Shown: positions 1-8,388 of the stretch, in pieces | Position numbering within the stretch: position 1 is the stretch's first letter | Layout of the letters: every line of letters begins with the position of its first letter | NCBI RefSeq assembly: GCF_009754905.2 | Contig: NZ_CP066775.1 | Coordinates: 2,976,001-3,040,000 of the forward strand | Length of the DNA stretch: 64,000 nucleotides | Reading direction: 5' to 3' | DNA from: Mucilaginibacter ginkgonis | Lineage (GTDB): Bacteria; Bacteroidota; Bacteroidia; Sphingobacteriales; Sphingobacteriaceae | Translations under genes and position numbers: made by a program | The notes under the pieces: model-generated | Databases searched by the model: none | The model's input: only the letters and a program-made list of their open reading frames with translations | What the model was told of the DNA's origin: nothing

Positions 1-1995
1 ACCCAGCCGCACTTACCGCTTATTACTACATTAAAGCATCTGGCCAGCGCCGGCGACAGGTATGAGATCACCATTGACAAATATCTGCCATACATCACAA
101 CTGCATATGCCTTGGGTGTAACGTTCCATTCTTTAAGATTGGCATCAGCATGGATACAGCTTAAGCAGCTTAAACAAAGCATCACCAGTAACATCAGGCT
201 GCAAGCCGTGGTCGAGAAGCTGTCAAAAGAGATCCACCTGAAGAAAAAAGTACTGGCCGGATTGTCAGAACGGATAGATGTGCCTTGTGTAGCCGGATAT
301 ATCAAACCCATGATCATGCTGCCAATATCTATGACCACTTACCTGTCTGCTAAAGAAGTGGAAGCCATCTTGCTGCACGAACTATCGCATGTAAAACGTA
401 GTGACTACCTGGTGAATGCCCTACAGCAGATCATGTCTGTACTATTCTTCTTTAACCCTTTTGTATACCTAATAAACCGTTTAATAGACCATTACCGCGA
501 GGACGCTTGCGACGATATGGTTGTAGCCCAAACCAGCGAACCTTTGGTTTATGCGCAGGCTCTTTTGAAAATAGAGCAGAACACAACTGTCCACTTACCA
601 CTGGCCCTCGCCGCAACAGGCAAAAAGTATCATTTATTAACCCGCATTGAAAGAATCATGAAAACCAAAAAACCAATTACCAACATGCGCCACTTAATGG
701 CTGCGGTTGCTATACTTATCGCATCGTCACTTAGTGTTGCCTGGTTTAACCCGGCTATTGGCAACGGCAAACTGTCTGTAAAGTCAATTAAGCCGGCTAT
801 TAGAGCCATGTTCGCTTCCGCGGATACTACACCCGTAGTACCTAAGCCGCCAAAGATCAATAAACATTTGCCAAAGCCACCTAAACCGCCAAAGGGCCCG
901 CGCACCTCGTGGAATTATAATGGCGGTGATTACTACGACAACGGTTTCCGCGACCCAAAATTAGAAGCTATGGGTAAAGAAATGGAAACCTATGGCAAGG
1001 AAATGGAAGCCCATTTTAACAGCTCCGAATACAAAAAAATGCAAAGCGACATGGAGAGATCGGGCAAGTACATGGAAGATTATTATAATAACCCATCGTA
1101 CAAGAAAATGCAGCAGGACATGGAAGCCTACGGCAAAAAGATGGAAGAGTATTATAACAGCACCGCCTACAAAAAAACGCAAAGCCGCATGGAAGAGATA
1201 GGCAAGCAGATGGAAGCCTACTATAATTCCCCGGCAATGAAAAAAGCCAATGCCGACATGGAGCGCGTGGGCAAAGAATACGCTGCTGCCTTTAACGACA
1301 ATGGCCAGGGCGAAAAGCTTGGTAAGCAGATGGAAGAGGCGGGCAAAAAGATGAGTGCTTACTATGAAAGCGCCGAGTTTAAAAAGCTAAATGCCGAACT
1401 GGAAAAGAAATATGGTATTCCTGAAAACCACAATTACCGTGATGACAAAGATGGCAAGTATCGCCAGTATGAAGAGGAGCTCAAGCAACATACGCCTGCT
1501 GAGGTTAGGGATGCCCAGGAGCAGATGAAAAAGTTAGGTAATGAGATGCGTAATCTTTATAATTCTCCAGATCGGAAAGCTAAATCTGCTTTGATGCGCG
1601 CCATGGGCGACAGCATGCGTTTGGCTTATAATAACCCGAAGATTAAAGATCTGCAAATTGAGATGAAAAACCTAGGCCAGCAAATGCGCCTGAATAATGA
1701 TAATCCTGAAATGAAGCAAATGCGCGATAACATGCGCAACTTGGGCGATCAGATGCGTAACTACAATCATGATCCACAAATAAAAGCTGCCGAGGAACAA
1801 ATGCGCGCTATGGGCGCTAAAATGCGCAACTATAACCAAGACCCGAAGCTGAAAGAATTAAAAGGTAAAATGAAAGAGCTTGGTGCAAAAATGAAGGAAT
1901 ATACGCAAACACCCGAGTTTAAACAGAAAAAAGCAGATTGGGAGAAAACTCATCCTTACGGTATCTCTGCGCAAGATACAACCGGTAAAAATTAA
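1..1995 (+). CDS. BlaR1-like M56 family metallopeptidase with long C-terminal repeat domain (5' partial)
   Basis: The reading frame is open from base 1, so the true start lies upstream of the window; the TTG at 112 is only an internal codon. Visible are the end of a membrane segment, a zinc-peptidase motif HELSH (bases 376-390), and a further membrane helix (about 691-757). A Pro/Lys-rich linker (about 820-905) then leads into a highly charged domain of twelve 23-residue repeats. M56 proteins of the BlaR1/MecR1 type sense a signal across the inner membrane and usually cleave a BlaI-type repressor; such a partner would be expected just upstream, outside the window. The repeat domain replaces the penicillin-binding sensor of classical BlaR1, so the signal is unknown. 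The family call is firm, the ligand is not. Confidence 0.85.
   Translation, partial: TQPHLPLITTLKHLASAGDRYEITIDKYLPYITTAYALGVTFHSLRLASAWIQLKQLKQSITSNIRLQAVVEKLSKEIHLKKKVLAGLSERIDVPCVAGYIKPMIMLPISMTTYLSAKEVEAILLHELSHVKRSDYLVNALQQIMSVLFFFNPFVYLINRLIDHYREDACDDMVVAQTSEPLVYAQALLKIEQNTTVHLPLALAATGKKYHLLTRIERIMKTKKPITNMRHLMAAVAILIASSLSVAWFNPAIGNGKLSVKSIKPAIRAMFASADTTPVVPKPPKINKHLPKPPKPPKGPRTSWNYNGGDYYDNGFRDPKLEAMGKEMETYGKEMEAHFNSSEYKKMQSDMERSGKYMEDYYNNPSYKKMQQDMEAYGKKMEEYYNSTAYKKTQSRMEEIGKQMEAYYNSPAMKKANADMERVGKEYAAAFNDNGQGEKLGKQMEEAGKKMSAYYESAEFKKLNAELEKKYGIPENHNYRDDKDGKYRQYEEELKQHTPAEVRDAQEQMKKLGNEMRNLYNSPDRKAKSALMRAMGDSMRLAYNNPKIKDLQIEMKNLGQQMRLNNDNPEMKQMRDNMRNLGDQMRNYNHDPQIKAAEEQMRAMGAKMRNYNQDPKLKELKGKMKELGAKMKEYTQTPEFKQKKADWEKTHPYGISAQDTTGKN
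994..1950 (+). repeat. Twelve 69-bp coding repeats (23 residues each) in the M56 peptidase
   Basis: Units begin at 994, 1063, 1132, 1201, 1270 (24 residues, degenerate) and 1342. After a linker, six more begin at 1537, 1606, 1675, 1744, 1813 and 1882. Each starts G-x-x-M, has an aromatic/Asn patch followed by Ser/Asn/Asp-Pro in most copies, then K-x4-5-M. The first block is E/K-rich (MEAYYNSP type), the second R/N-rich (MRNYNQDP type), which suggests two separate expansions from one ancestor. Predicted helical hairpins or coiled coil; function unknown. Confidence 0.9.
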
Positions 1996-2010
1996 GAGCC
2001 ATCATAAAGG

Positions 2011-2116
2011 CCTCCCTACCGAGGAGGTTTGGGTGGAGCTATTAGGCTGAGCCCGTCAGAGGCCTGAATATCGAGTCTTTTTGCCCCTCTCTTTCGGAGA
2101 GGGGTTGGGGAGAGGT
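2011..2116. repeat. REP-like palindromes (two units)
   Basis: Two hairpin units lie between the M56 gene and recN: CCTCC...GGAGG followed by TTTGGGTGGAG (2011-2040), and CCCCTCT...AGAGGGG followed by TTGGGGAGAGG (2084-2116). The same architecture (palindrome plus GGGTGAGG-like tail) recurs at 13217, 16306, 16353, 22044 and inside ileS at 32646. Confidence 0.75.
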
Positions 2117-2178
2117 CGAACCGCTTTGCAGGCTATGGTCTTGAAAAGATTGGGCATAGGTCTTAAAAGTTGTAATTT

Positions 2179-2208
2179 AGTATCCTCATCACCGGGGATA
2201 CTTTTTTT
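2179..2208 (+). terminator. Terminator-like hairpin abutting the recN start codon
   Basis: AGTATCC (2179-2185) pairs perfectly with GGATACT (2196-2202) and is followed by six T (2203-2208) directly before the ATG of recN. It could terminate readthrough from the M56 gene, or act as an attenuator that occupies the ribosome-binding region of recN. Confidence 0.5.
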
Positions 2209-3864
2209 ATGCTTAAACAGCTCTCTATAAATAACTACGCCTTAATTGACACCCTGCAAATAGAATTTTCTGCCGGACTGAATATCCTTACAGGTGAAAC
2301 AGGCGCGGGTAAATCCATTATTTTGGGTGCCTTGTCTTTAATACTTGGCCAGCGGGCAGAAAGCCGGTACTTTTTTAATCAGCAAAAAAAATGCATTATC
2401 GAGGGGCATTTCAGTATTGCCTCGCTGCAGTTGAAAGGTTTTTTTGACGACAGCGACTTAGACTACGAAGATGAGACCATTCTAAGGCGTGAGATTTCTG
2501 CTGATGGCAAGTCGCGGGCGTTTATTAACGACTCGCCGGTCAATTTAAATCAATTAAAAGCCCTTGGCGAGAGGCTGATCGACATACATTCCCAGCACGC
2601 TACGGCAGAAATTAATGACCCGGCGTTTCAATTAATGGTGGTTGATGCCGTTGCGAAACATGAAAAGCAGATGGCAGATTATCAGTCGCGATACAAGACT
2701 TACAGGGCCGACATTAGCCGTTTAAAACAGTTGCAGGCTGACAGTGAAAAAGCAAAAGCTGATCTGGATTATTATCAATTCCAATTTGATGAGTTGGAAA
2801 AAGCAAACCTCGACCCCGACGAACAGGAACCGCTGGAACAAGAGCTAAACACCTTAAATAACGCTGAGGAAATAAAGCGCAATCTGCTGAACGCGAGTTT
2901 TCTGTTGGAAGACGGTGAGTCTAATGCCTTGGCCATGTTGAAAGAGGCGAGCCAGCAATTGACGTCCCTTGAAAAATTTAATACGGCGATAGCTGAGTTA
3001 AAAGAGCGCTTGGGAAGCGTAATCATTGAACTGAAAGATATCTCCGCCGAGGCAGGAAATTTAGAGCAGCAAACCCAAACCAACGAAGTCCGCGCCGAAG
3101 AGGTGAACACCCGCCTGAGCATGATCTATAATTTGCAAAAGAAGCACCGGGTAAATACCAACGCAGAATTACTTACGCTGCAGAACGACCTATCCGGTAA
3201 AATTGCGCAAGCTATTTTCGGCGACGAGGAAATAGAAAAATTACAGGCTGATATTGCTGCGCAGAAATCGGCACTTGAAGAACTTGCAAAACAGTTAAAT
3301 AAAGGCCGTTTAAACGCCATCCCGGAAATAGAAACGCAGGTAATGCAGACACTTGCAGAAATGGGTATGGCTTCGGCTCAGCTAAAAGTTAGCATAGCAT
3401 CCGTTAATGAACTTACTGCTACTGGCACAGATCAAATAAGATTTACATTTACTGCCAATAAGGGCCATGCGCTTTCAGAGATGAGCAAAGTTGCTTCGGG
3501 TGGTGAACTGTCACGTTTAATGTTGAGCATTAAGTCGCTTATTGCAAAAAACACCGCTTTGCCTACAATCATATTCGACGAGATAGATACGGGTGTGTCT
3601 GGCCAGGTGGCAGACCAGGTTGGCCGTGTAATGGAGCAACTAACGAAAAACCTTCAGGTAATTACCATAACCCACTTGCCGCAAATTGCCAGCAAAGGCG
3701 ACAGCCATTTCTTTGTTTACAAGGATGATGACAGCGAGACTACCAAAACACGCATCAGGCAGTTAACCAATGACGAACGTGTTACCGAAATAGCCAAGAT
3801 GTTAAGCGGCGACAAGCCCGGCGAAAGCGCCTTGCAAAATGCGAGGGAACTGCTGGGTGCTTAG
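2209..3864 (+). CDS. recN: DNA repair protein RecN
   Basis: 551 residues, the usual RecN length. SMC-like ATPase acting in double-strand-break repair: N-terminal Walker A GETGAGKS (residues 29-36), a long central coiled coil rich in Glu/Lys/Leu, then the ABC signature (SGGELSR) and Walker B (IIFDEIDTGVSG) near the C-terminus, followed by the ITHLPQIA segment. The N-terminus MLKQLSINNYALI is the family's conserved start, which fixes the ATG even though no Shine-Dalgarno is possible, since a hairpin and T-run sit immediately before it. It converges with the carotenoid operon, with only 4 bp between the stops. Confidence 0.96.
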   Translation: MLKQLSINNYALIDTLQIEFSAGLNILTGETGAGKSIILGALSLILGQRAESRYFFNQQKKCIIEGHFSIASLQLKGFFDDSDLDYEDETILRREISADGKSRAFINDSPVNLNQLKALGERLIDIHSQHATAEINDPAFQLMVVDAVAKHEKQMADYQSRYKTYRADISRLKQLQADSEKAKADLDYYQFQFDELEKANLDPDEQEPLEQELNTLNNAEEIKRNLLNASFLLEDGESNALAMLKEASQQLTSLEKFNTAIAELKERLGSVIIELKDISAEAGNLEQQTQTNEVRAEEVNTRLSMIYNLQKKHRVNTNAELLTLQNDLSGKIAQAIFGDEEIEKLQADIAAQKSALEELAKQLNKGRLNAIPEIETQVMQTLAEMGMASAQLKVSIASVNELTATGTDQIRFTFTANKGHALSEMSKVASGGELSRLMLSIKSLIAKNTALPTIIFDEIDTGVSGQVADQVGRVMEQLTKNLQVITITHLPQIASKGDSHFFVYKDDDSETTKTRIRQLTNDERVTEIAKMLSGDKPGESALQNARELLGA

Positions 3865-3868
3865 TCCA

Positions 3869-4507
3869 TCAGATCACAAAATTCAGCAAAGCGAAAAATA
3901 CAAATTGGGTAATAAGAAATACCAACGTCAGCCGGTTTTGACTTTGAAACCTAAAGAGTTCAAATATCCCCAAAAACATCGAAGCGACTATAAACCAGCA
4001 TACGTAATTGAGAATAGGTACTATGCCTTCGTTCCAGTGCCAATAGTTAAATTTTATAGCAATGGGCTCTATTAGTACATCAAGTAATACAAGCAACGCG
4101 GCGCCGATTAAAATTCGCAGCAATAAATTTTCCAATTTGGTGCTTAGTACTATACCTGCTGCATAAATAAGCGCGAACCAATTGATACCCATTACAAGGG
4201 GGATGCCTGCGACACTGAATCCAAGCGTCGGCCCATAAGCATACTTGCCAAATAATATCTCTGTATGCACACCAATGTACTCGGCAATGTAACCTAGAAT
4301 AAATAGTATTAATGCTAAGAATAGCACTTTAGACAGCTTGCCGGTATAACTGAAAATCAAGATGCCGAACATCGTCAGCAAATGATAAGGCACTAATGCC
4401 AAAAAAATAGGCTGCGTTGTTGGAATGGCAAGGCCCACAAAACCCACCGCATGAATAATGATCACTGCCCTTATCAGGGCAGCATCTAAACCCGCCGACC
4501 TTTCCAT
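3869..4507 (-). CDS. cruF: Carotenoid biosynthesis protein, CruF-type (DUF422) 1,2-hydratase
   Basis: 212 residues, almost entirely hydrophobic with about six to seven membrane helices and the conserved GxNWFALIYAAG and NYVCWFIVA-type segments of the DUF422/CruF family. Members add water to the psi end of acyclic or monocyclic carotenes, giving a tertiary C-1 hydroxyl. It is the last gene of the operon and its ATG lies 22 bp inside the preceding glycosyltransferase gene, so translation is probably coupled. Together with the crtD-type desaturase it supports a 1-hydroxy-3,4-didehydro end group. The substrate cannot be read from sequence. Confidence 0.8.
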   Translation of the reverse strand: MERSAGLDAALIRAVIIIHAVGFVGLAIPTTQPIFLALVPYHLLTMFGILIFSYTGKLSKVLFLALILFILGYIAEYIGVHTEILFGKYAYGPTLGFSVAGIPLVMGINWFALIYAAGIVLSTKLENLLLRILIGAALLVLLDVLIEPIAIKFNYWHWNEGIVPILNYVCWFIVASMFLGIFELFRFQSQNRLTLVFLITQFVFFALLNFVI

Positions 4508-5574
4508 ACATTCGTTTTTGTAAGGTGGCGCTGTATAGCAAGAAACCCTATGTAGGCCATATTAACCATTTGGACAGGATGCAGAAGCATATTGTAATTT
4601 TTATCCTGCCCGGCCGCAAACGCGATCATCGACCTGCCAAGCATAATAATGCCACACATGAAAACTATCAGTTGCAGATTAAGCGTCGAAATAATGATCA
4701 ATGGCCCGCCGATCACCAGCACCAGGTAAATGAGCAAGCCCAAAATGTTATAATTAAAAGCAGCGAGAAAATTTTTGCTGAAGCCATCAATTGCCTCTTT
4801 ATAACCCGTGTACATGCGGCAGCTGATCAAACCATTAGCCAGCAAAGCTTCGCCTCTGTAACCGGCGGCTTTAACATTTCGCATGATCTCTATATCCTCT
4901 ACAATTGCTGCCTGCACCTGCTCATGCCATTGGTTTTGGCGGTAGACTTCGGCATCGAAAAGCATAAACTGCCCGCTTGCAGCGGCAAATAGTGGGCTCT
5001 TTAAAAAGTAAACAAGCTTTAAAGGCAACAAGTTTAGTAAAGTATAATGCATTAACGGCACCACCAGTTTTTCGCCCCAGGTAAGCATCTCCTGGTCTGT
5101 AAACAAACTAAGCAAGGCTAATTTGTTTTGCTGCATGCGGTGCACAGCACTATTGATCAGGCCTTTGTAGATCTGCTCATCTGCGTCTATGAACATCAAA
5201 TATCTCCCCGTTGCGTCGTGAGCCAGCTGATAGCATGCATAGTTCTTGCCCAGCCAATTTGCAGGCAATGGTTCCCCTTTTATCACCCTGAATTTAGGGT
5301 GCTTAGCGGCAAAAGCTTGGCACAAAAAATATGTATCATCAGATGAGTTATCGTCGAGAATCAACACTTCATAGTCCAAGTAGTCCTGGTCCCTTATCGA
5401 TTCTAAAAGGAAAATGATGTCAGCGGCCTCGTCGCGGGCAGGGATCAGGATGGAAACTTTATCATGATAATGGCGCACCACTCGCCTCAGTTTTGGGTTA
5501 GATACAAAATTGAACAGCGTTACGGCAAAGCGCAGGATCAGGAAAAAGAATATAACAGATAAAATGATGACCAC
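4486..5574 (-). CDS. Family 2 glycosyltransferase of the carotenoid operon (CrtQ-like)
   Basis: 362 residues. An N-terminal hydrophobic anchor is followed by a GT-A fold with ILIPARDEA, the nucleotide-sugar motif DDNSSDD and the metal-binding FIDADEQ, and by several membrane helices at the C-terminus. This architecture is shared with carotenoid glycosyltransferases such as staphylococcal CrtQ. It starts with GTG at 5574, directly after the TAA of the acyltransferase. By position it probably attaches a sugar to the hydroxyl made by the CruF-type enzyme. The sugar donor is unknown, and another polyisoprenoid acceptor remains possible. Confidence 0.8.
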   Translation of the reverse strand: MVIILSVIFFFLILRFAVTLFNFVSNPKLRRVVRHYHDKVSILIPARDEAADIIFLLESIRDQDYLDYEVLILDDNSSDDTYFLCQAFAAKHPKFRVIKGEPLPANWLGKNYACYQLAHDATGRYLMFIDADEQIYKGLINSAVHRMQQNKLALLSLFTDQEMLTWGEKLVVPLMHYTLLNLLPLKLVYFLKSPLFAAASGQFMLFDAEVYRQNQWHEQVQAAIVEDIEIMRNVKAAGYRGEALLANGLISCRMYTGYKEAIDGFSKNFLAAFNYNILGLLIYLVLVIGGPLIIISTLNLQLIVFMCGIIMLGRSMIAFAAGQDKNYNMLLHPVQMVNMAYIGFLAIQRHLTKTNVWKGRRV

Positions 5575-6189
5575 TTATATAACTATTTTGCTTTGCCTGT
5601 CGCGGACTTCTTTATAAAACGCGTTATACTCCTGTTCCATTCCTTCAAACTTTAAAGCCTTGGCCTTTTTAAGGGCAACGTTTACAGTCGGTTTTTTGTG
5701 ATGTAATGTTTCCGTGAAGCTTGCCGCATAAACGATTTCAAATTTCCCGGTCACTTTTTCTATGATCCTTGACAGCCCTTTACTAAACACAACGCTATCA
5801 GCAAAGTTGGAGTATATTTTGCCCTGCGGGAATAACAACACCAAATTAGCCGGGTTTGTCAGCAACTCGGCAGTATAATCCAAAGAAGTGATCATATCCC
5901 TAGTGCCTTTGTTAACTGTATAAGCGCCCAAATATTTCATAAAAGCATACTTGCGCGCTGTCGTCTCGATGATCATTACATGCGCCTTTTTCTTAAAAAG
6001 TTTTTTATTGATATAAAAAGCAATAAAGCCGTCCCACCAACTATAATGATTTGCCAGCAACAGAACCGACTTATCCCGACTAACCTCAATACTGTTAACG
6101 TTGATCTTTTGAAAATCGCGACTAAGAATAAAGCTGATGTAACGTTCGAAAAATGTTGAGATAAAAATATTTCGGGCGGGTTTGATCAT
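5575..6189 (-). CDS. 1-acyl-sn-glycerol-3-phosphate acyltransferase-like (PlsC family), carotenoid operon
   Basis: 204 residues from the ATG at 6189 (MIKPARNIF). A longer GTG start at 6240 would overlap crtD by 26 bp and adds unconserved sequence, so the ATG is preferred. The PlsC active-site motif HX4D is seen as NHYSWWDGF and the substrate motif as FPQGKIYS. Such acyltransferases usually acylate lysophosphatidate, but in carotenoid clusters they are found beside glycosyltransferases and may esterify the sugar. I infer fatty acylation of a carotenoid glycoside here; a general lipid role is the alternative. Confidence 0.78.
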   Translation of the reverse strand: MIKPARNIFISTFFERYISFILSRDFQKINVNSIEVSRDKSVLLLANHYSWWDGFIAFYINKKLFKKKAHVMIIETTARKYAFMKYLGAYTVNKGTRDMITSLDYTAELLTNPANLVLLFPQGKIYSNFADSVVFSKGLSRIIEKVTGKFEIVYAASFTETLHHKKPTVNVALKKAKALKFEGMEQEYNAFYKEVRDRQSKIVI

Positions 6190-6214
6190 GGTTGCGACAA
6201 CGCAAAATACAAAA

Positions 6215-7696
6215 TCAGGCCGGATCGGGCACCCAGTCACTCACAATTTTAGCCGACAGCAGCGCAAGCGGAATGCCACCGCCGGGATGCACGCTGCCGC
6301 CGCAGAAAAATAAATTTTTCAGTTTCGATGATCGATTGGCATGGCGCAAAAACGCGGCAAACTTACTGTTGGAGCTGCTGCCGTAAATGGAACCTTGATA
6401 TGACGATGTTCTGCCCTCAATACTTCGCGGGTCGAGTACAGATTCGCAAGTGATCAAGGCGCCAATATCTCGTTTGAGTACTGCCGACAATTTCTTGATG
6501 ATATCCGCGCGGGCTTTAGTTATCAAAGCGTCCCAATCCTGGCCAATGTTTGCCGGAACGTTGATCATCACAAACCAGTTTTCATGTCCAAGTGGCGCGT
6601 CATCAGGTTTGCATTTGCTGCTGATGTTTACGTAAACTGTGGGGTCATCACTAATGGTCTTGTTTTCCCAGATGTGTTGAAACTCTGTATTATAATCAGC
6701 GCTAAAGAAAATATTATGCAGATCCAGCTGCACAAATTGTTTATTAATACCCCAGTAAAATATCAACGCGGAGCTGCTGCGCTCTTGTTGCAGGATCTTT
6801 TTCGGAGCAAGTTCCGGCCTTTTTTTTAGCAGTTTGTTGTAGGTAAACCAAACATCAGAATTGCTTACGATCACATCGGCGTTACGAGTGATCGAGTTAA
6901 CGATTACGCCCGTTACTTTTTGGCCTTTCGTAGTAATTTCCTCAACAGGCGAGTTATAGTTCATCTTTACGCCGATCGACTCAGCCAGGGAGACAAGAGA
7001 ATCCGTTATTGATCGCATCCCGCCTTCTGGAAACCATGCACCCAAACCATTTTCTAAATGCGGAATCACATTTAACGTAGCCGGCGCCTGGTATGGGTTA
7101 GAGCCATTGTAGGTTGCATACCTGTCGAAGAACTGCACCACACGCGCATCGCTGAATGCAGTTTCATTTGCCTCGTGCATAGTCCGCATGGGATCAATCT
7201 TAAACAGATCTGAGAAAGAAGCAAAGGCATCCCGGTTAAAGTAAGTGCTAAGGCGATGAAGCGAGCGTTCTAAGAAGATGCCGTGTGTAGCATTATAAAT
7301 TTTACGGCTGTTATCTAGAAATGTGTTAATCGAGACAGCAGGTTCATTAGTTTTCTTTTCAAACTCATCGGCCGTTTTTTGTTGATCAGCATGCTGGATC
7401 AAATTTGTACCGTCGGCAAAGAAATAATTGCAGATAATGTCTAACCGTGAGAAGTTAAAATGTGCCCGTGGATCTTTACCGGCCAATGCAAATAGCTCGT
7501 CGACATATTGCGGCATGGTGAATAAGCTGGGGCCAGCATCAAAAAAATATCCGTCTTTTTCAAACCAGGTAAGTTTGCCGCCGGCATAGCTATTGGCTTC
7601 AAAAACTTCCACTGCATAACCTTTAACGGCCAATCTTATCGCAACACCAATTCCGCCAATACCGGCGCCAATAACTATTGCTTTCTTTTTTGGCAT
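6215..7696 (-). CDS. crtD: CrtI-family carotenoid desaturase, probably 1-hydroxycarotenoid 3,4-desaturase
   Basis: 493 residues from the ATG at 7696 (an upstream TTG two codons earlier is less likely). An N-terminal FAD-binding dinucleotide fold GAGIGGIGVAIRLA is followed by FEANSYAGGKLTWFE, the GPSLFTMP substrate-region motif, and the C-terminal GGSVHPGGGIPLALLSAK. Phytoene desaturase (CrtI) and 3,4-desaturase (CrtD) are hard to tell apart by eye. CrtD is favoured because a CruF-type hydratase is in the operon and no crtB is nearby. The ATG shares one base with the TGA of the toxin gene (TGATG), a coupling arrangement. Confidence 0.85.
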   Translation of the reverse strand: MPKKKAIVIGAGIGGIGVAIRLAVKGYAVEVFEANSYAGGKLTWFEKDGYFFDAGPSLFTMPQYVDELFALAGKDPRAHFNFSRLDIICNYFFADGTNLIQHADQQKTADEFEKKTNEPAVSINTFLDNSRKIYNATHGIFLERSLHRLSTYFNRDAFASFSDLFKIDPMRTMHEANETAFSDARVVQFFDRYATYNGSNPYQAPATLNVIPHLENGLGAWFPEGGMRSITDSLVSLAESIGVKMNYNSPVEEITTKGQKVTGVIVNSITRNADVIVSNSDVWFTYNKLLKKRPELAPKKILQQERSSSALIFYWGINKQFVQLDLHNIFFSADYNTEFQHIWENKTISDDPTVYVNISSKCKPDDAPLGHENWFVMINVPANIGQDWDALITKARADIIKKLSAVLKRDIGALITCESVLDPRSIEGRTSSYQGSIYGSSSNSKFAAFLRHANRSSKLKNLFFCGGSVHPGGGIPLALLSAKIVSDWVPDPA

Positions 7697-8130
7697 CAAC
7701 ACACAAAAACTTCAAAACCCTCACTCCGAAAAAAACTACTTAATAAATTATCAGAAGTTATAACCACGTCAATAATCGGCTTTACTAATAAAGATGAGCA
7801 AAGCTGTAACGCGTCAAGTGATCTTAAACCCCTCTGGCCATATCTTGAAAAAAGCTGTGATGTTAGTTGGCTTATGCCGGCGCTTATCGGGACAATTTGA
7901 AACTTGTCAATATCTGTTCGGAAACAATCTTCAAGAACCTGCAATGTATTCAAATCAATTTCTTTGGTTCTCAGCTTTTTATATAACGTCGAAGTAAATT
8001 CAATAGGCGTGATTGCCGATATAAAAAAATTTAAAGATTGAACTGCTTCCAGGTACTTAAGCAGTTCATCGCTTCCAGATTCTTCGTGATAAAGCTTAAA
8101 TAAAGACGAGGTGTCAATGTATATATTCAC
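7696..8130 (-). CDS. PIN-domain ribonuclease toxin (VapC-like)
   Basis: 144 residues with the PIN acidic residues: Asp in YIDTSSLFKLY, Glu in TPIEFTS, Asp in LRSLDALQL and Asp in VITSDNLL. VapC-type toxins cleave RNA, often tRNA. It starts with GTG at 8130, overlapping the antitoxin TGA by four bases (GTGA), and its own stop overlaps the crtD start. Because it is sandwiched between antitoxin and crtD with no spacing, it is probably transcribed with the carotenoid genes. Targets are unknown. Confidence 0.85.
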   Translation of the reverse strand: MNIYIDTSSLFKLYHEESGSDELLKYLEAVQSLNFFISAITPIEFTSTLYKKLRTKEIDLNTLQVLEDCFRTDIDKFQIVPISAGISQLTSQLFSRYGQRGLRSLDALQLCSSLLVKPIIDVVITSDNLLSSFFRSEGFEVFVC

Positions 8131-8345
8131 AATTCGTTTCTGCGCTCCTCAATCACTGCCGCCGAAAAAATTGCGGAAACATTTTTCAGACTATTACGCG
8201 ACCTTGAAAAAGAATAGGAAGACAGTTGCTCATCATCCGATGGCTCATCTAAAAAAGTAACGATAACTTTTTGGGGGCCGGACGATGCTATCTTTTCTTC
8301 GAAGATGATATCTCCATGATTATATACCCCTTTTAACTGTACCAT
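8127..8345 (-). CDS. Probable antitoxin of the PIN toxin
   Basis: 72 residues from the ATG at 8345; a TTG at 8360 would add five. I recognise no named DNA-binding fold. The N-terminus (MVQLKGVYNHGDIIFEEK) resembles the short beta-strand opening of some antitoxins, and the C-terminal half is charged, as in toxin-binding tails. The call rests on size, position and the 4-bp overlap with the PIN gene. It would be expected to neutralise the toxin and autoregulate the promoter ahead of it, and so possibly the carotenoid operon too. Confidence 0.65.
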   Translation of the reverse strand: MVQLKGVYNHGDIIFEEKIASSGPQKVIVTFLDEPSDDEQLSSYSFSRSRNSLKNVSAIFSAAVIEERRNEL

Positions 8346-8388
8346 ACTCAAAAATAACAAATCATTTTTGTTAAAGTGTAAACGATGT

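Noticed and set aside
961..1237. Antisense and out-of-frame open frames in the M56 repeat domain
   Set aside because: The periodic, stop-poor repeat sequence opens several frames; only the sense frame carries the M56 protein.
6215..7696. Phytoene desaturase CrtI
   Set aside because: Cannot be excluded, but the CruF-type hydratase and lack of crtB make a 3,4-desaturase more likely.
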